DNA of 64,000 nt from Phycisphaerales bacterium (GTDB lineage: Bacteria > Planctomycetota > Phycisphaerae > Phycisphaerales > SM1A02). Positions 20,135 through 30,229 of the stretch are shown in pieces. Numbering within the stretch: the first letter of the stretch is position 1; the number at the start of each line of letters is the position of its first letter. The translations under genes were made by a program, and so were the position numbers. The stretch is from positions 1-64,000 of the forward strand of contig JASMKH010000007.1 in the NCBI GenBank assembly GCA_030749435.1, given 5' to 3'. Under the pieces are notes generated by a model. That model saw nothing but the letters and a program-made list of their open reading frames with translations. It was not told the origin of the DNA and did not search any database.

Positions 20135-20521
20135 ATGCCACTCAAATCCTGGTCCGACACGATCACCATCGCGGAGCTTTCCGACGAACCCATGTTCTCG
20201 GAAGACATGGACCAACTGGTCAATCGCATCGATGAGATCCGCCATGACAGTGATGCCGATGTGCCGAACATCATCGTCGACCTGTCCCAGGTGACTTCCG
20301 TCAACTCCTCGAATCTCGGGAGTCTGCTGCGAATCCGGAAGCTGCTCGAGTTGACGGATCGCCGCTTGTTGATCTGTGGCGTCACCGACACGATCTGGTC
20401 CGCGATGATTGCGACGGGGCTGGATCGAATCTTCGCCTTCGCCACCGACGTCACTACGGCGCTCGCCGAGATTCAACTCGGTATCGGTCCCGGAAGCGGA
20501 GTCGAAGCGGCAGAGGACTGA
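20135..20521 (+). CDS. STAS-domain protein (anti-sigma factor antagonist type)
   Basis: 128-residue single STAS domain. The phosphorylatable-serine region is seen as VDLSQVTSVNSSNLGSLLRI, equivalent to the D-S-S-G/N stretch of SpoIIAA. Such proteins are switched by a serine kinase/anti-sigma factor and phosphatase. The ATG at 20135 is chosen over 20090 because a GGAGGG sequence lies 10 bases upstream and the domain begins at once. No RsbW-like kinase or PP2C phosphatase is near. It is 3 bases upstream of the ExbD-like gene, so it probably forms an operon with exbD and the TonB-like gene, an unusual pairing. The partner is unknown. Confidence 0.85.
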   Translation: MPLKSWSDTITIAELSDEPMFSEDMDQLVNRIDEIRHDSDADVPNIIVDLSQVTSVNSSNLGSLLRIRKLLELTDRRLLICGVTDTIWSAMIATGLDRIFAFATDVTTALAEIQLGIGPGSGVEAAED

Positions 20522-20524
20522 TTC

Positions 20525-20944
20525 ATGCTGCGGCTTCGACGTACTGATCCCGACATGCGCATCGAGTTGATGCCCTTGATCGACGTCGTCTTTCTCATTC
20601 TGACGTTCTTCGTGTACGCCATGGTGCTGATGGTCCGGGTCGACATGCTCCCGGTACCCCTTGAGTCGTACGCTTCGGGCGAGTCGGCGGAACCGATGCC
20701 CGCCGTCGCCGTCACCCTCCGCCTCGACGGAACCGTCTATGTCGGGCAGCACGAAACCGGCCTTGACGAAATGCTCGGCGCCATCGACCAGTCCAGGCAG
20801 GACGATCCGAACACCATCGTCTACCTCGTCCTTGAAGAGGGCAATGGCACGCTCGACCGCGGCCCGCTTCTGACCGCAGCATGGGACCGTCTGCACAAGG
20901 CGGGAATCGACATCAAACTGGTCGGGCAGGCGGGTGGCCCGTGA
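20525..20944 (+). CDS. exbD: ExbD/TolR family biopolymer transport protein
   Basis: 139-residue single-pass membrane protein. The N-terminal amphipathic start and membrane helix (MRIELMPLIDVVFLILTFFV) contain the conserved Asp of ExbD/TolR that carries the proton (MPLIDVVFLIL). A periplasmic domain follows. ExbD works with ExbB (or TolQ) to energise TonB or TolA, but no exbB/tolQ/motA-like gene is adjacent, so the pump partner must be elsewhere. Its stop overlaps the start of the TonB-like gene by four bases (GTGA), which supports a functional pair. Confidence 0.9.
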   Translation: MLRLRRTDPDMRIELMPLIDVVFLILTFFVYAMVLMVRVDMLPVPLESYASGESAEPMPAVAVTLRLDGTVYVGQHETGLDEMLGAIDQSRQDDPNTIVYLVLEEGNGTLDRGPLLTAAWDRLHKAGIDIKLVGQAGGP

Positions 20945-22032
20945 AACCTGATGAGACACGTCTCGGAATCGGTATTGCCGCATCCCTGCTGATCAACGCG
21001 ACCGTCATCGTCCCTGGACTTGCGTCCGATCTGAGCATGGGCAAGCAGACACCCATGCGGGGGGAGGTTGTTCGGCCACCGGAGTTTGAGCCGGAACAGG
21101 ACCGCGAGCCCGAGGTCAAACTCGGAATCGATCAGTCGGAGGCCTCAACGCTCACCTGGATCGGCTATGAGCAGTATCAGGAACACATGGCGCGGCTGGC
21201 AACACTTGAGCAGGCACGGTTCGACATGGGAGGCGGCACTCCCGGTGGCGGTGGGTCGCCCTCGCCGCCCACACTGCAGACCACGGCGGATGCGGCCAGG
21301 GAGCAGTCGGCGGCTCCTGCGGAGGAACTGGCCCCCACCGAGAAGCTGAGACAGCAACCCGAGCCACTTCCCGAGACCACGCCGCTCCCCGAACGCCCCG
21401 ACGAGGCACTTCCCCAAGCATCCGATACCGCGGGGGAAGCCAAAGCGAAAGAGCCCGCCAGGAATCCCGACCCGAAGCCCTCGCCTGCCGCCCAACCAAG
21501 CGAGCCGACGCCTCAGGCGAAGCCTGCGAGGGAGGTCACGCCAACACCGCCGAAGCAACCTCCGCCGGGTGAGAACGCTCCTTCGCCCGGCCAGTTGGCA
21601 GACACACCCGGCACCGCTTCACCCGGGACCGAAGACCTTCCACCGGTCGACCGACCGAGCAAGCGACAATCTCATGCAACGGCGAAGACACAGGTCAATG
21701 TCAAGAAGTGGGGTGGCCCGGTCGCCGCTGAAGGACTGACAGTCAACACACGCAACCTCTCATTGACCGCGTTCGAGGAAATGCAGTTCCGCAACGTCCT
21801 GCACATGACGGTTCTGCTCGACTTCGGTCCGGACGGCAAGGTGGCTCGGGTGTGGATCGAGCGCATCAACCCGAAGACCAAAAAGCCGTTCTGGGATCCG
21901 AGCAAAACGGCCACGGGGTATGAGAGCAAGGTCGTCTCGTCATTGTTCGGATGGCGAGCCGAGGGCGACCGGCTCAAAACGATTGAGCATGAGAAGACGA
22001 TTTCGATTCCCTTCAATCTCGTGTACCGATAG
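20941..22032 (+). CDS. TonB/TolA-like periplasmic energy-transduction protein
   Basis: 363 residues from a GTG that overlaps the exbD stop. Layout: short cytoplasmic N-terminus, one membrane anchor (LGIGIAASLLINATVIVPGLA, about residues 8-28), then a long Pro/Glu/Lys-rich spacer (roughly 95-240) and a folded C-terminal domain of about 120 residues (from VNVKKWGGPVAAEGL to the end SIPFNLVYR). This is the architecture of TonB and TolA: the spacer spans the periplasm, and the C-terminal domain contacts outer-membrane receptors. The C-terminal domain contains the TonB-like pattern HMTVLLDFGPDGKVARVWIE. Whether it serves TonB-dependent receptors or a Tol-like function cannot be decided. Confidence 0.75.
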   Translation: MKPDETRLGIGIAASLLINATVIVPGLASDLSMGKQTPMRGEVVRPPEFEPEQDREPEVKLGIDQSEASTLTWIGYEQYQEHMARLATLEQARFDMGGGTPGGGGSPSPPTLQTTADAAREQSAAPAEELAPTEKLRQQPEPLPETTPLPERPDEALPQASDTAGEAKAKEPARNPDPKPSPAAQPSEPTPQAKPAREVTPTPPKQPPPGENAPSPGQLADTPGTASPGTEDLPPVDRPSKRQSHATAKTQVNVKKWGGPVAAEGLTVNTRNLSLTAFEEMQFRNVLHMTVLLDFGPDGKVARVWIERINPKTKKPFWDPSKTATGYESKVVSSLFGWRAEGDRLKTIEHEKTISIPFNLVYR

Positions 22033-22040
22033 CGCTCCCC

Positions 22041-22046
22041 TAGAAT
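22041..22046 (+). promoter_or_regulatory. -10-like TAGAAT directly before surE
   Basis: TAGAAT ends 7 bases before the ATG at 22054, so a transcript initiated from it would begin at or next to that ATG. This favours 22054 over the in-frame ATG at 22045, which lies inside the hexamer. No Shine-Dalgarno sequence is seen. Confidence 0.45.
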
Positions 22047-22053
22047 GGCCAGC

Positions 22054-22842
22054 ATGCGCATCCTTCTGACCAACGACGACGGTATTCATGCACCCGGGAT
22101 CGTGTCGCTTCATTCCGCAATCAGGGATCTTGGGCAGGTATGGACCGCGGCGCCCTTGACGGTCCAGAGCGCAGCGGGCCACGGCATTACCTACACGGAT
22201 CCGCTCATGGTGGAGCCGGTCCAGGTCACTCCCGACTTCGGCGGTGTGGCTGTGGACGGCAGGCCAGCCGACTGCGTCAAGCTCGCCATTCGCTCACTGT
22301 GGCCTGAACACTTCGGCGAAGCCAACCGACCGGATCTGACGATCAGTGGAATGAACAGTGGGGCCAATGCCGGAATCAACATTCTGTACTCGGGAACGGT
22401 CGCGGCAGCCATCGAGTCCGCCTTTCTGGGCGTGCCATCCATCGCCGTGAGCCTGTATCTGCGGGACCGCTCCAACATCTTCTGGGACCGCGCGGCCGAG
22501 ATTGCCAGAACGGTCATCGACCGCATTCTGGCCATGCGTCCGCTCACTCCCCACGAAGTGCTCAACGTCAACGTTCCGCCGATCGAATCGGCGGATGCCC
22601 CGATGCCGCCGATCCGGGTGGTCGGGATGAATGCCGCCCCGCTGCTCGAAGGATTCGAACGACGCGTGAGTCCGGCAGGCCAGGTGTACTACTGGGCCGC
22701 TGGTGAAGGCATGCAGTTCACGAGTACTACGGAAGGATCGGATGTCGACATCCTCCGAGAAGGCTGCGTTACCGTCACCCCATTGTCCTATGTCATGACG
22801 GACGTCGATCGGGTCCAGGAGTGGAAGGAAGGTCTGGAGTAA
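22054..22842 (+). CDS. surE: 5'/3'-nucleotidase SurE
   Basis: Metal-dependent survival protein SurE (262 residues), which dephosphorylates nucleoside 5'- and 3'-monophosphates and short polyphosphate. The N-terminal MRILLTNDDGIHAPG carries the metal-binding Asp-Asp pair. Other family blocks are AAPLTVQSAAGHGITY, the DGRPADCVKLAI stretch and SGMNSGANAGINILYSGTV. ATG 22054 is chosen because family members begin directly with MRILLTNDDG; ATG 22045 would add three residues. It is 21 bases after the TonB-like gene and tail-to-tail with the glycosyltransferase gene. Complete and typical. Confidence 0.95.
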   Translation: MRILLTNDDGIHAPGIVSLHSAIRDLGQVWTAAPLTVQSAAGHGITYTDPLMVEPVQVTPDFGGVAVDGRPADCVKLAIRSLWPEHFGEANRPDLTISGMNSGANAGINILYSGTVAAAIESAFLGVPSIAVSLYLRDRSNIFWDRAAEIARTVIDRILAMRPLTPHEVLNVNVPPIESADAPMPPIRVVGMNAAPLLEGFERRVSPAGQVYYWAAGEGMQFTSTTEGSDVDILREGCVTVTPLSYVMTDVDRVQEWKEGLE

Positions 22843-22853
22843 CGCTGGCCCGC

Positions 22854-24044
22854 CTACTCGTTCGGCTTGAGGACGTATTCCCGCCCGCCCCACTTGACAG
22901 GCTCTCCAGACTCCAGCGCTTGCGCGGCCCATCGCATGGCACGGTAGACACTCCAGGTGCCCAGTGGGTACAGCAGCACAGACCATGCCGGCTGGCGGCC
23001 GATGTGCCATGTCCAAACCAACGCAACTGTTTGCATCAGCATTGAGCCACTGCCCAGAATCACGGCAAGTCCGCCCCAGAACCCACCGGCCAGGGCCCCA
23101 AGCACGATGGCGGCGATGCTGCAGGCCGGAAGCACCCAGCCCAGCAGCAACATTCGGCGGGCATGCTTCCTGAGCACCTTCGGCCGCCGATGGGTCGCTT
23201 CCAGAAAGATCCGCATCCACCCCCGCATGAAGGCCTCACTGTCGCCATACATGGAGCATGACATCAGGCCATCCGCGCGAAGCACATTGACCCGACCCCC
23301 CGCCTGGCAGATCTGCCGGGCAAACGCAAGGTCCTCCAGCAGATCGTCCTTGACCGCCGCGTGTCCGCCGATCCTGTCATACCAAAGTCGATCAAAGAGC
23401 AGGAACTGGCCGTTGGCGAAGGTCCGGCTTCGGTCATCACGATTCACGGCGTCGGGGGGAAACAGGGAGAGCAGCGCCATCATGGCGACGGGCTGCGTCG
23501 TTCGCTCGAACCACTGCGTGCACTCAAGATCCGTCAGAAGGCTGAGCAGACCCACCTCTCGCCGCTGCGCCTCTGAGATCGCCGCCCGGAGCAACCGGGG
23601 GTCGCCATTCGTATCTGCGTCGATGAACGCGAGCCAATCCCCGGTGGCGTGATCCGCCCCGAGCCTTGCGGCGTTGCACTTGCCGGCCCACGTCGGCGGA
23701 CACTCCTTGTTGCAGATCAGCGTCACACGCGAATCCCGAGCAGCCCGCTCCGACACGATCGACTCGGTAGCGTCCGTACATCGGTCCGCCACGACGATGA
23801 TCTGCAGGTCGCCCACATCCTGCGACAGCAGCGAGTCCACACATCGCCCGATCACCCGCGCTTCATTGTGTGCCGGAACGACCACAGAGACCGAGGCAGC
23901 CTCCGGTTCCTTGTCGAGCCCTCGCTTGAGCGAAAGGCCGGTTGAGAGCATCCGCCCGAGTCTTCCCGCCACGACGGACCACCAGCACACACCGGCGGCG
24001 GCAGGGAGGGCAACGGCCGATGACAGGATGGACAGCGTCGTCAC
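22854..24044 (-). CDS. Family 2 glycosyltransferase, HpnB-like
   Basis: 396-residue membrane-associated GT2 enzyme. After an N-terminal membrane segment comes the GT-A fold with SVVVPAHNEARVIGRCVDSL, the sugar-nucleotide region FIDADTNGDPRLL (DxD-type), FANGQFLLFDRLWYDRIGGH and the catalytic-region EDLAFARQ. At least two C-terminal membrane helices follow (LGWVLPACSIAAIVLGALAG and onward). The PPTWAGKCNA and SMYGDSEAFMRGW segments resemble hopene-associated HpnB/CrtQ-type enzymes. A squalene-hopene cyclase 8 kb away makes a hopanoid link plausible, but the genes are not in one operon. The start is GTG at 24044, with GATACA ending 11 bases before it on the minus strand. The acceptor is not known. 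Confidence 0.78.
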   Translation of the reverse strand: MTTLSILSSAVALPAAAGVCWWSVVAGRLGRMLSTGLSLKRGLDKEPEAASVSVVVPAHNEARVIGRCVDSLLSQDVGDLQIIVVADRCTDATESIVSERAARDSRVTLICNKECPPTWAGKCNAARLGADHATGDWLAFIDADTNGDPRLLRAAISEAQRREVGLLSLLTDLECTQWFERTTQPVAMMALLSLFPPDAVNRDDRSRTFANGQFLLFDRLWYDRIGGHAAVKDDLLEDLAFARQICQAGGRVNVLRADGLMSCSMYGDSEAFMRGWMRIFLEATHRRPKVLRKHARRMLLLGWVLPACSIAAIVLGALAGGFWGGLAVILGSGSMLMQTVALVWTWHIGRQPAWSVLLYPLGTWSVYRAMRWAAQALESGEPVKWGGREYVLKPNE

Positions 24045-24091
24045 GAGGGTGAGAGTGTATCGGGCCTCGAAGGCTCACCCCGTTCGGGCCG

Positions 24092-24097
24092 GATACC
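24092..24097 (+). promoter_or_regulatory. -10-like GATACC before nnrE
   Basis: GATACC ends 9 bases before the ATG at 24107; no Shine-Dalgarno sequence is present. The arrangement fits a leaderless or very short-leader transcript and is one of the repeated cases listed in the findings. Confidence 0.4.
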
Positions 24098-24106
24098 ATC
24101 GCCCCC

Positions 24107-24823
24107 ATGACCCTCGTCGCGGATCATCTGCGCTGCTCAATGGACCGCGACGGGTGTCGGCGTCTCGACGCCGAGGCAACGGAACGATTCGGTATTCCAG
24201 GCATCGTGCTGATGGAGAATGCTGCTCGAGGCGTTTCTGATGTGGCGTTGCAGATGATCAACCCCCCACACCGCGTACACATGCTGTGCGGCCCGGGAAA
24301 CAACGGCGGTGACGGGTGGGCTGCCGCCAGACACTTGCACAATGCCGGATGCGCCGTATCCATCACTTCGATCGGCGCACCGCGTGAGGGCACCGACGCC
24401 GCCACAAACGCATCAATAGCCGAGGCGATGGGCATCCCCGTCCTTGCGTGGGACGATGTGCGCGGTGTCGACCTTGTCATCGACGCCCTTTTTGGCACGG
24501 GGCTCGACAGGCCGGTGGACGGCGTGGTGAAGGCGCTCATCGACTCGATCAACGCAGCCGATGTCCGAGTGCTCGCGGTCGACCTCCCCTCGGGGCTCGA
24601 CGCGAATTCGGGTAGCCCGCTTGGTGCCGCGATCAGAGCCGACGCGACCGCGACCCTCGTCGCGTGGAAGCATGGGTTCCTTGAACTTGAGTCAGTCCGA
24701 TGGACGGGCGAAATCCACACCGTGGACATTGGCGTTCCTCGTGAACTCGTCAACGCAATCGGGACACCACTGGAACGAGCGGATCGACACGGGCGGGCGG
24801 ATGAGGGCAGCCACTCCAATTGA
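24107..24823 (+). CDS. nnrE: NAD(P)H-hydrate epimerase (YjeF N-terminal domain)
   Basis: 238-residue metabolite-repair enzyme that epimerises damaged R-NAD(P)HX to the S form. Seen are the YjeF_N hallmarks: LMENAARGVSDVALQ, the nucleotide-binding LCGPGNNGGDGWAAARHL, DLVIDALFGTGLDRPV and LAVDLPSGLDANSG. The C-terminal dehydratase domain (NnrD/YjeF_C) that is often fused to it is absent, so the dehydratase must be a separate gene elsewhere. The extreme C-terminus (ERADRHGRADEGSHSN) is poorly conserved. The ATG at 24107 is divergent from the glycosyltransferase, with 62 bases between starts. Confidence 0.93.
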   Translation: MTLVADHLRCSMDRDGCRRLDAEATERFGIPGIVLMENAARGVSDVALQMINPPHRVHMLCGPGNNGGDGWAAARHLHNAGCAVSITSIGAPREGTDAATNASIAEAMGIPVLAWDDVRGVDLVIDALFGTGLDRPVDGVVKALIDSINAADVRVLAVDLPSGLDANSGSPLGAAIRADATATLVAWKHGFLELESVRWTGEIHTVDIGVPRELVNAIGTPLERADRHGRADEGSHSN

Positions 24824-24849
24824 GGCGAATGGAAGCGGGGGGCCCGCTC

Positions 24850-24865
24850 GTGTGGAGTTCCACAC
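24850..24865. promoter_or_regulatory. Tight palindrome, possible operator
   Basis: GTGTGGA-GT-TCCACAC, seven-base perfect arms around a two-base centre, lies 53 bases before the Lol-type permease start. The size and compactness suit a dimeric helix-turn-helix regulator, or it may be a small hairpin ending the nnrE transcript, but no T-run follows. Confidence 0.4.
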
Positions 24866-24918
24866 CGCAGTGATGGGATCTGCCTGGTACCCGGTGCTAC
24901 CATCCCCGCACCGATCGG

Positions 24919-26779
24919 ATGTACCAACCACTTCTTACCAGCCGATACCTCATGACGCGGATGATTCCGCTGCTGGCTGTCGCCGCCGTCGCGTTGTGTG
25001 TCGCATTGGTCATCGTCGTGATCTCGGTCATGACGGGGTTCCTGGACATGATTCGGTCTTCGGGGCAGACGCTGATGGGCGATGTGGTCATCACCTACCC
25101 CATCCGGGGCATTCCCTACTACGACTCGCTCATTTCCACGCTGGAGCAGGAGCAGGATGTCAAGGCCGCCACGCCGGTCGTCGACACATGGGGACTGCTC
25201 CGCATGCCGTACCCGGTGGGCGATGCCAAGGAGAGTGAGCAGGTCCAGATCTGGGGGATTGACCCGCAGAGTTTCTCTCAGGTGACCGGATTCGCAGAGA
25301 CGCTCAAGTGGTCGGAGATCCCGGCGGACACCGCCGCGAACATGCGGTGGGATCGAATGCAGCAACTTGCCCCGACGCTGGTGGCGAATCTCGATCTCGA
25401 TGCCCGCGTGCGACTGCTTCAGCAGTCCGCGGCCGATGAAGTCGGCGACGCCGAGCCGTCGGTCATTCGCCAACTTGCCGCCAATGCAACAAGGGATGAT
25501 CTCGCGAGAAGACTGCTGCACCTCGCATGGCAGCCCGACGCACTCCGGCTGGTCATCGGTGATGAGGCCATGGCTGCCATCGATTCGCACGATCCGAGGC
25601 TCGGCGAGCGTGGACTTGTTGCCGAGGAAGGCCGGACGCTTCAGCGCGGCGGCCGGGCCGCCATCGTCAGCGGTCTGCACGTCTCCAAGGCGAACGAGCG
25701 GAAGTCAACCGGCGAGTATGACATTTCGGGCGGCGGCTACTGGTGGATGCCCAATCACGAGGCGACGTTGACCACGCTTCCAATCGACAGCCGAGGAGGG
25801 CTGCTTGATCCCAAGAGCATCGTCCTTCCCTTTGCCAATGAGTTTGCCAGCGGCGTCTTTCTCATTGACCAGACTCGAATCATGGTGCCGCTCCAGATCG
25901 TGCAGGACCTGACCAACCTCGATTCGGCGGACATTGTGGACCCTGACGACCCGACTCAGGTCGTCGGTCACGTCCCGGCGAAGGCGACCATGATCCTGGT
26001 TCGCGGCCAGGACGGGATCGATCCGGTGAGCCTGCGGTCGCTGGTCCAGACCTCCTACCGTCGGTTTCAGGATGCGTGCATTGAGGCGGGCCAATCGGTG
26101 CCGCGGCTGGACCGCGATCCCGGTCTTCGCATCCTCACATGGGAAGAGCAGAACGCGTCCTTCATCGGCCCGGTCGAGAAGGAGCGGGAACTGATGCGAA
26201 CGCTCTTCTCCATCGTGTACCTAGTCTGCGGCGCGTTGATCGTGGCGATCTTCTGGGCAATTGTCTACGAGAAGACGCGCGACATCGGAATCCTCCGGAG
26301 CATCGGCGCCTCGCGGATGGGCATCGTCTGGATCTTCCTGCTCTACGGGCTGTTCGTCGGCGTCTTCGGAGCACTCGCGGGGATCTGCCTTGGGTGGTTG
26401 GTGACGGTCAACATGCCCGCAATCCACGAGCAGATGTCGAGCCCCCCCATGTGGCTGGGCATCGCGCTGCTCGTGGTCGCCGCCGGACTGTTGCTCTGGA
26501 CGATCTCGAAGTATCGCGGCGGGCAACTGCTTCCCGTGCTGCTCGGCACGCTCGGCGTCCTCATCCTGGCTGGCCTCGGCGCTGGCGAACTGGTCCTTCG
26601 AAGTTCGGGCGGCATCGTGTTGTGGGACCCCGCCGTCTATTACTTCACCGATGTGCCCGATGCGGTCGACTGGCCCAGTGCCTGGATCACCGCCGCTGGC
26701 GCCGTGATCTGCAGCGTCGTCGCCGCAGCCATACCGGCCGCCCGCGCAGCCGACATCGATCCAGTGGGAGCGCTTCGAT

Positions 26780-26787
<8 letters not shown>
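24919..26787 (+). CDS. FtsX/LolC-E type ABC transporter permease
   Basis: 622-residue membrane component of a lipoprotein-release-type ABC exporter. An N-terminal membrane helix (MIPLLAVAAVALCVALVIVV) follows the typical start YQPLLTSRYL. The large periplasmic part spans about residues 45-425, and the FtsX membrane core follows (LFSIVYLVCGALIVAIFWAI, then further helices). The segment RDIGILRSIGASRMGIVWIF is the classic FtsX coupling motif, and the C-terminus DIDPVGALRYE is the usual family ending. LolC/LolE are about 400 residues. Here the periplasmic domain is much enlarged, and two extra hydrophobic stretches precede the last helix (LLLWTISKYRGGQLLPVLLG region). It overlaps the ATPase gene by eight bases. 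Exporting lipoproteins to the outer membrane is the likely job, but a MacB-like role is possible. Confidence 0.85.
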
Positions 26788-27493
<706 letters not shown>

Positions 27494-27618
27494 GGCCACC
27501 ACGGGCTGGAACTGCCACCCTGTGCCCGGGGCGAGCGGAACACGCCCGAATAACGCCACCTTGGCAGGCCCATCGGGCCCAACGGGCAACAGTTTGGGAA
27601 TAGACTGGAACGCCGCTT

Positions 27619-27642
27619 GCATCATCCCGATACCGATGATGC
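27619..27642. promoter_or_regulatory. Inverted repeat upstream of clpC, possible operator
   Basis: GCATCATC (27619-27626) and GATGATGC (27635-27642) form perfect eight-base arms around an eight-base spacer. The repeat ends 44 bases before the clpC ATG and lies just downstream of a possible -10 (TAGACT, 27601-27606). It resembles the geometry of heat-shock operators, but the sequence is not that of CIRCE (TTAGCACTC). Confidence 0.45.
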
Positions 27643-27686
27643 GGAACGGCCCCGCCTCGACGACCCCTGCCCCCCGGAGACCTCCG

Positions 27687-30203
27687 ATGTTTGAACGCCT
27701 CACCGATCGCGCCCGCAAGGTCATGGCACTGGCAAACCAGGAAGCCCAGCGATTCAACCACGAGTACATCGGGACCGAGCACATTCTGCTGGGGCTGGTC
27801 AAGGAAGGTTCTGGTGTAGGCGCTAACGTGCTGAAAGCACTTGAGATAGATCTCCGCAAGGTCCGGCTTGAGGTCGAGAAACTCGTCAAGAGCGGCCCCG
27901 AGATGGTGACCATGGGCAAGCTGCCCCAGACGCCCAGGGCCAAGAAGGTGCTGGAGTATGCGATCGAAGAAGCCCGCCACCTCAACCACAACTACGTCGG
28001 CACCGAGCACCTGCTGCTCGGCCTGCTCCGCGAGCAGGACGGCGTCGCCGCCCAGGTCCTGATGAACCTCGGCGTCAAGCTCGAGGATGGCCGCGAGGAA
28101 GTCCTCAATCTGCTCGGCGCGGGGATCGAACCCGAGGACATGGAAGAGGTCGAGGACGGGCCGGGTGAGTCCCCGGCGCCTTCGCCCCGCCGCGGCAAGA
28201 GCAAGACCCCGGCGCTCGACAGTTTCGGGCGCGACCTCACCGAACTTGCCCGAAGCGGCGAGCTCGATCCCGTCATCGGTCGAAGCGATGAGATCGAGCG
28301 GCTTGTCCAGATCCTCTGCCGCCGAACGAAGAACAATCCTGTCCTTCTCGGTGAGGCGGGTGTCGGCAAGACCGCCATCGTGGAAGGCCTTGCGCAGCGC
28401 ATCATCAACAAGGACGTCCCGGACCTGCTTCACGATCAGCGTGTCGTCGTACTCGATCTGGCCATGATGGTTGCAGGCACGAAGTACCGCGGGCAGTTCG
28501 AAGAGCGAATCAAGGCGGTCATGAATGAAGTCCGCCGCGCCAAGAACGTCATCCTCTTCATTGATGAGCTGCACACCCTTGTCGGTGCTGGCGGTGCCGA
28601 GGGTGCCATCGACGCCTCAAACGTCCTCAAGCCCGCCCTCTCGCGTGGCGAGATTCAATGCATCGGCGCAACGACCTTCGACGAGTACCGCAAGTACATC
28701 GAGAAGGACTCCGCACTGGAGCGACGATTCCAGAGCATCGCCGTCGAACCGCCGAGTGCCGACCAGACCGTCGAGATTCTGAAGGGGCTTCGTCCCAAGT
28801 ACGAGAGCCACCATCGCATCACCATCACGGACTGCGCCATCGAAGAGGCTGTCGAACTCTCAACGAGGTACATGCCCTCCCGCGTGCAGCCCGACAAGTC
28901 GCTCGACGTCATTGACGAAGCGGGTGCCATGGTGCGGCTGCGGTCCATGACCAAGCCACCGGATCTGGCCGATCTTGAGACCAGGATCGAACTGCTCACC
29001 GTTGAGAAGGAGGAGGCCGTCAAGGCCGCCGACTACGAGAAAGCTGCGGATCTTCGCGATCAGGCCGAGAAGGCCCGAGCGGAGAAGGACACTGTGCAGC
29101 GTGAGTGGCGAGATCGCATGAGCGAAGTTGTTGGCACGGTCGACGCGGATGTGATCGCGGAGACTGTTTCCAAGATCACCGGTGTTCCGCTGACACGTCT
29201 GGAGCAGGCCGAGAGCGCCCGCCTCCTCAAATTGGAAGAGGAACTCCACCAGACCGTCGTCAGTCAGGACGATGCCGTCAAGCAGGTCGCCCGCGCCATT
29301 CGCAAGGCGCGAAGCGGACTGAAGGATCCAAATCGCCCGATGGGCTGCTTCCTCTTTGTCGGCCCCAGCGGTGTCGGCAAGACGCTGCTCGCCAAGGCGC
29401 TGAGCGAGTTCATGTTCGGCGATCCCGACGCGATGATCTACCTTGACATGTCAGAGTACATGGAGAAGCACACGGTCTCACGGCTCGTGGGCGCCCCTCC
29501 CGGGTACGTTGGATACGAAGAAGGCGGACAACTCACAGAGAAAATCCGTCGCCGACCGTACGCCGTGGTTCTGCTCGACGAAGTCGAGAAGGCCCACCCC
29601 GACGTCTATAACATGCTGCTGCAGATCATGGAAGAGGGCCGACTGACCGATTCATTCGGACGCAAGGTCGACTTCAAGAACTGCATCGTGATCATGACGA
29701 GCAACATCGGCAGCGACCTCATCAAGGGCGGCTCTTCGTTCGGCTTCGGCAAGCGTGAAGAGGTTCAGGACTATGAGAAGATCCGATCGTCGCTCATGAG
29801 TGAGGTCGAGAAGTTCTTCCGGCCGGAGTTCATCAACCGGCTCGATGACACTGTGGTGTTCAGGCCGCTCCTCAAGGAGGACCTGTACCACATCATCGAC
29901 ATGGAACTTGCCAAGGTCACGGAACGTCTTCGCTACAAGAAGATGGATATGACGCTCGGCCCCAAGGCCAAGGACTTCCTCATCGACAAGGGGTACAACC
30001 CCGACTTCGGCGCCCGACCGCTCCGCCGTGCGATCAGCACCTACATCGAAGATGCCCTTGCTGAGTCCCTGCTGGCGGGCGAATACGGTGAAGGGCAGAT
30101 GATCAGCGTCACCCACAATGAAGGTGACGACCACCTGTCCTTCGAGGCGGATTCGATCCCTGAGACCGAGTCGCCGGCCGATCCGGAAGAAGCCGGAGTC
30201 TGA
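27687..30203 (+). CDS. clpC: ATP-dependent Clp protease ATP-binding subunit ClpC
   Basis: AAA+ unfoldase that feeds substrates to ClpP. The protein has 838 residues. Two Clp_N repeats ([20 protein letters not shown] onward, 1-150) are followed by AAA-1 with Walker A GEAGVGKT at 222-229. A middle domain carries a UVR motif ([15 protein letters not shown], near residue 447). AAA-2 follows with Walker A GPSGVGKT at 559-566 and sensor/ClpB-D2-small domains. The UVR motif and Clp_N type identify ClpC rather than ClpA or ClpB. The ATG at 27687 follows GGAGA; the longer open frame upstream does not resemble the family. The usual Firmicutes partners ctsR-mcsA-mcsB are not adjacent. The gene appears monocistronic with an inverted repeat in its leader. 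Confidence 0.97.
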   Translation: MFERLTDRARKVMALANQEAQRFNHEYIGTEHILLGLVKEGSGVGANVLKALEIDLRKVRLEVEKLVKSGPEMVTMGKLPQTPRAKKVLEYAIEEARHLNHNYVGTEHLLLGLLREQDGVAAQVLMNLGVKLEDGREEVLNLLGAGIEPEDMEEVEDGPGESPAPSPRRGKSKTPALDSFGRDLTELARSGELDPVIGRSDEIERLVQILCRRTKNNPVLLGEAGVGKTAIVEGLAQRIINKDVPDLLHDQRVVVLDLAMMVAGTKYRGQFEERIKAVMNEVRRAKNVILFIDELHTLVGAGGAEGAIDASNVLKPALSRGEIQCIGATTFDEYRKYIEKDSALERRFQSIAVEPPSADQTVEILKGLRPKYESHHRITITDCAIEEAVELSTRYMPSRVQPDKSLDVIDEAGAMVRLRSMTKPPDLADLETRIELLTVEKEEAVKAADYEKAADLRDQAEKARAEKDTVQREWRDRMSEVVGTVDADVIAETVSKITGVPLTRLEQAESARLLKLEEELHQTVVSQDDAVKQVARAIRKARSGLKDPNRPMGCFLFVGPSGVGKTLLAKALSEFMFGDPDAMIYLDMSEYMEKHTVSRLVGAPPGYVGYEEGGQLTEKIRRRPYAVVLLDEVEKAHPDVYNMLLQIMEEGRLTDSFGRKVDFKNCIVIMTSNIGSDLIKGGSSFGFGKREEVQDYEKIRSSLMSEVEKFFRPEFINRLDDTVVFRPLLKEDLYHIIDMELAKVTERLRYKKMDMTLGPKAKDFLIDKGYNPDFGARPLRRAISTYIEDALAESLLAGEYGEGQMISVTHNEGDDHLSFEADSIPETESPADPEEAGV

Positions 30204-30229
30204 CCGCCCGGTTGTCGCGGTGTTGTGGG

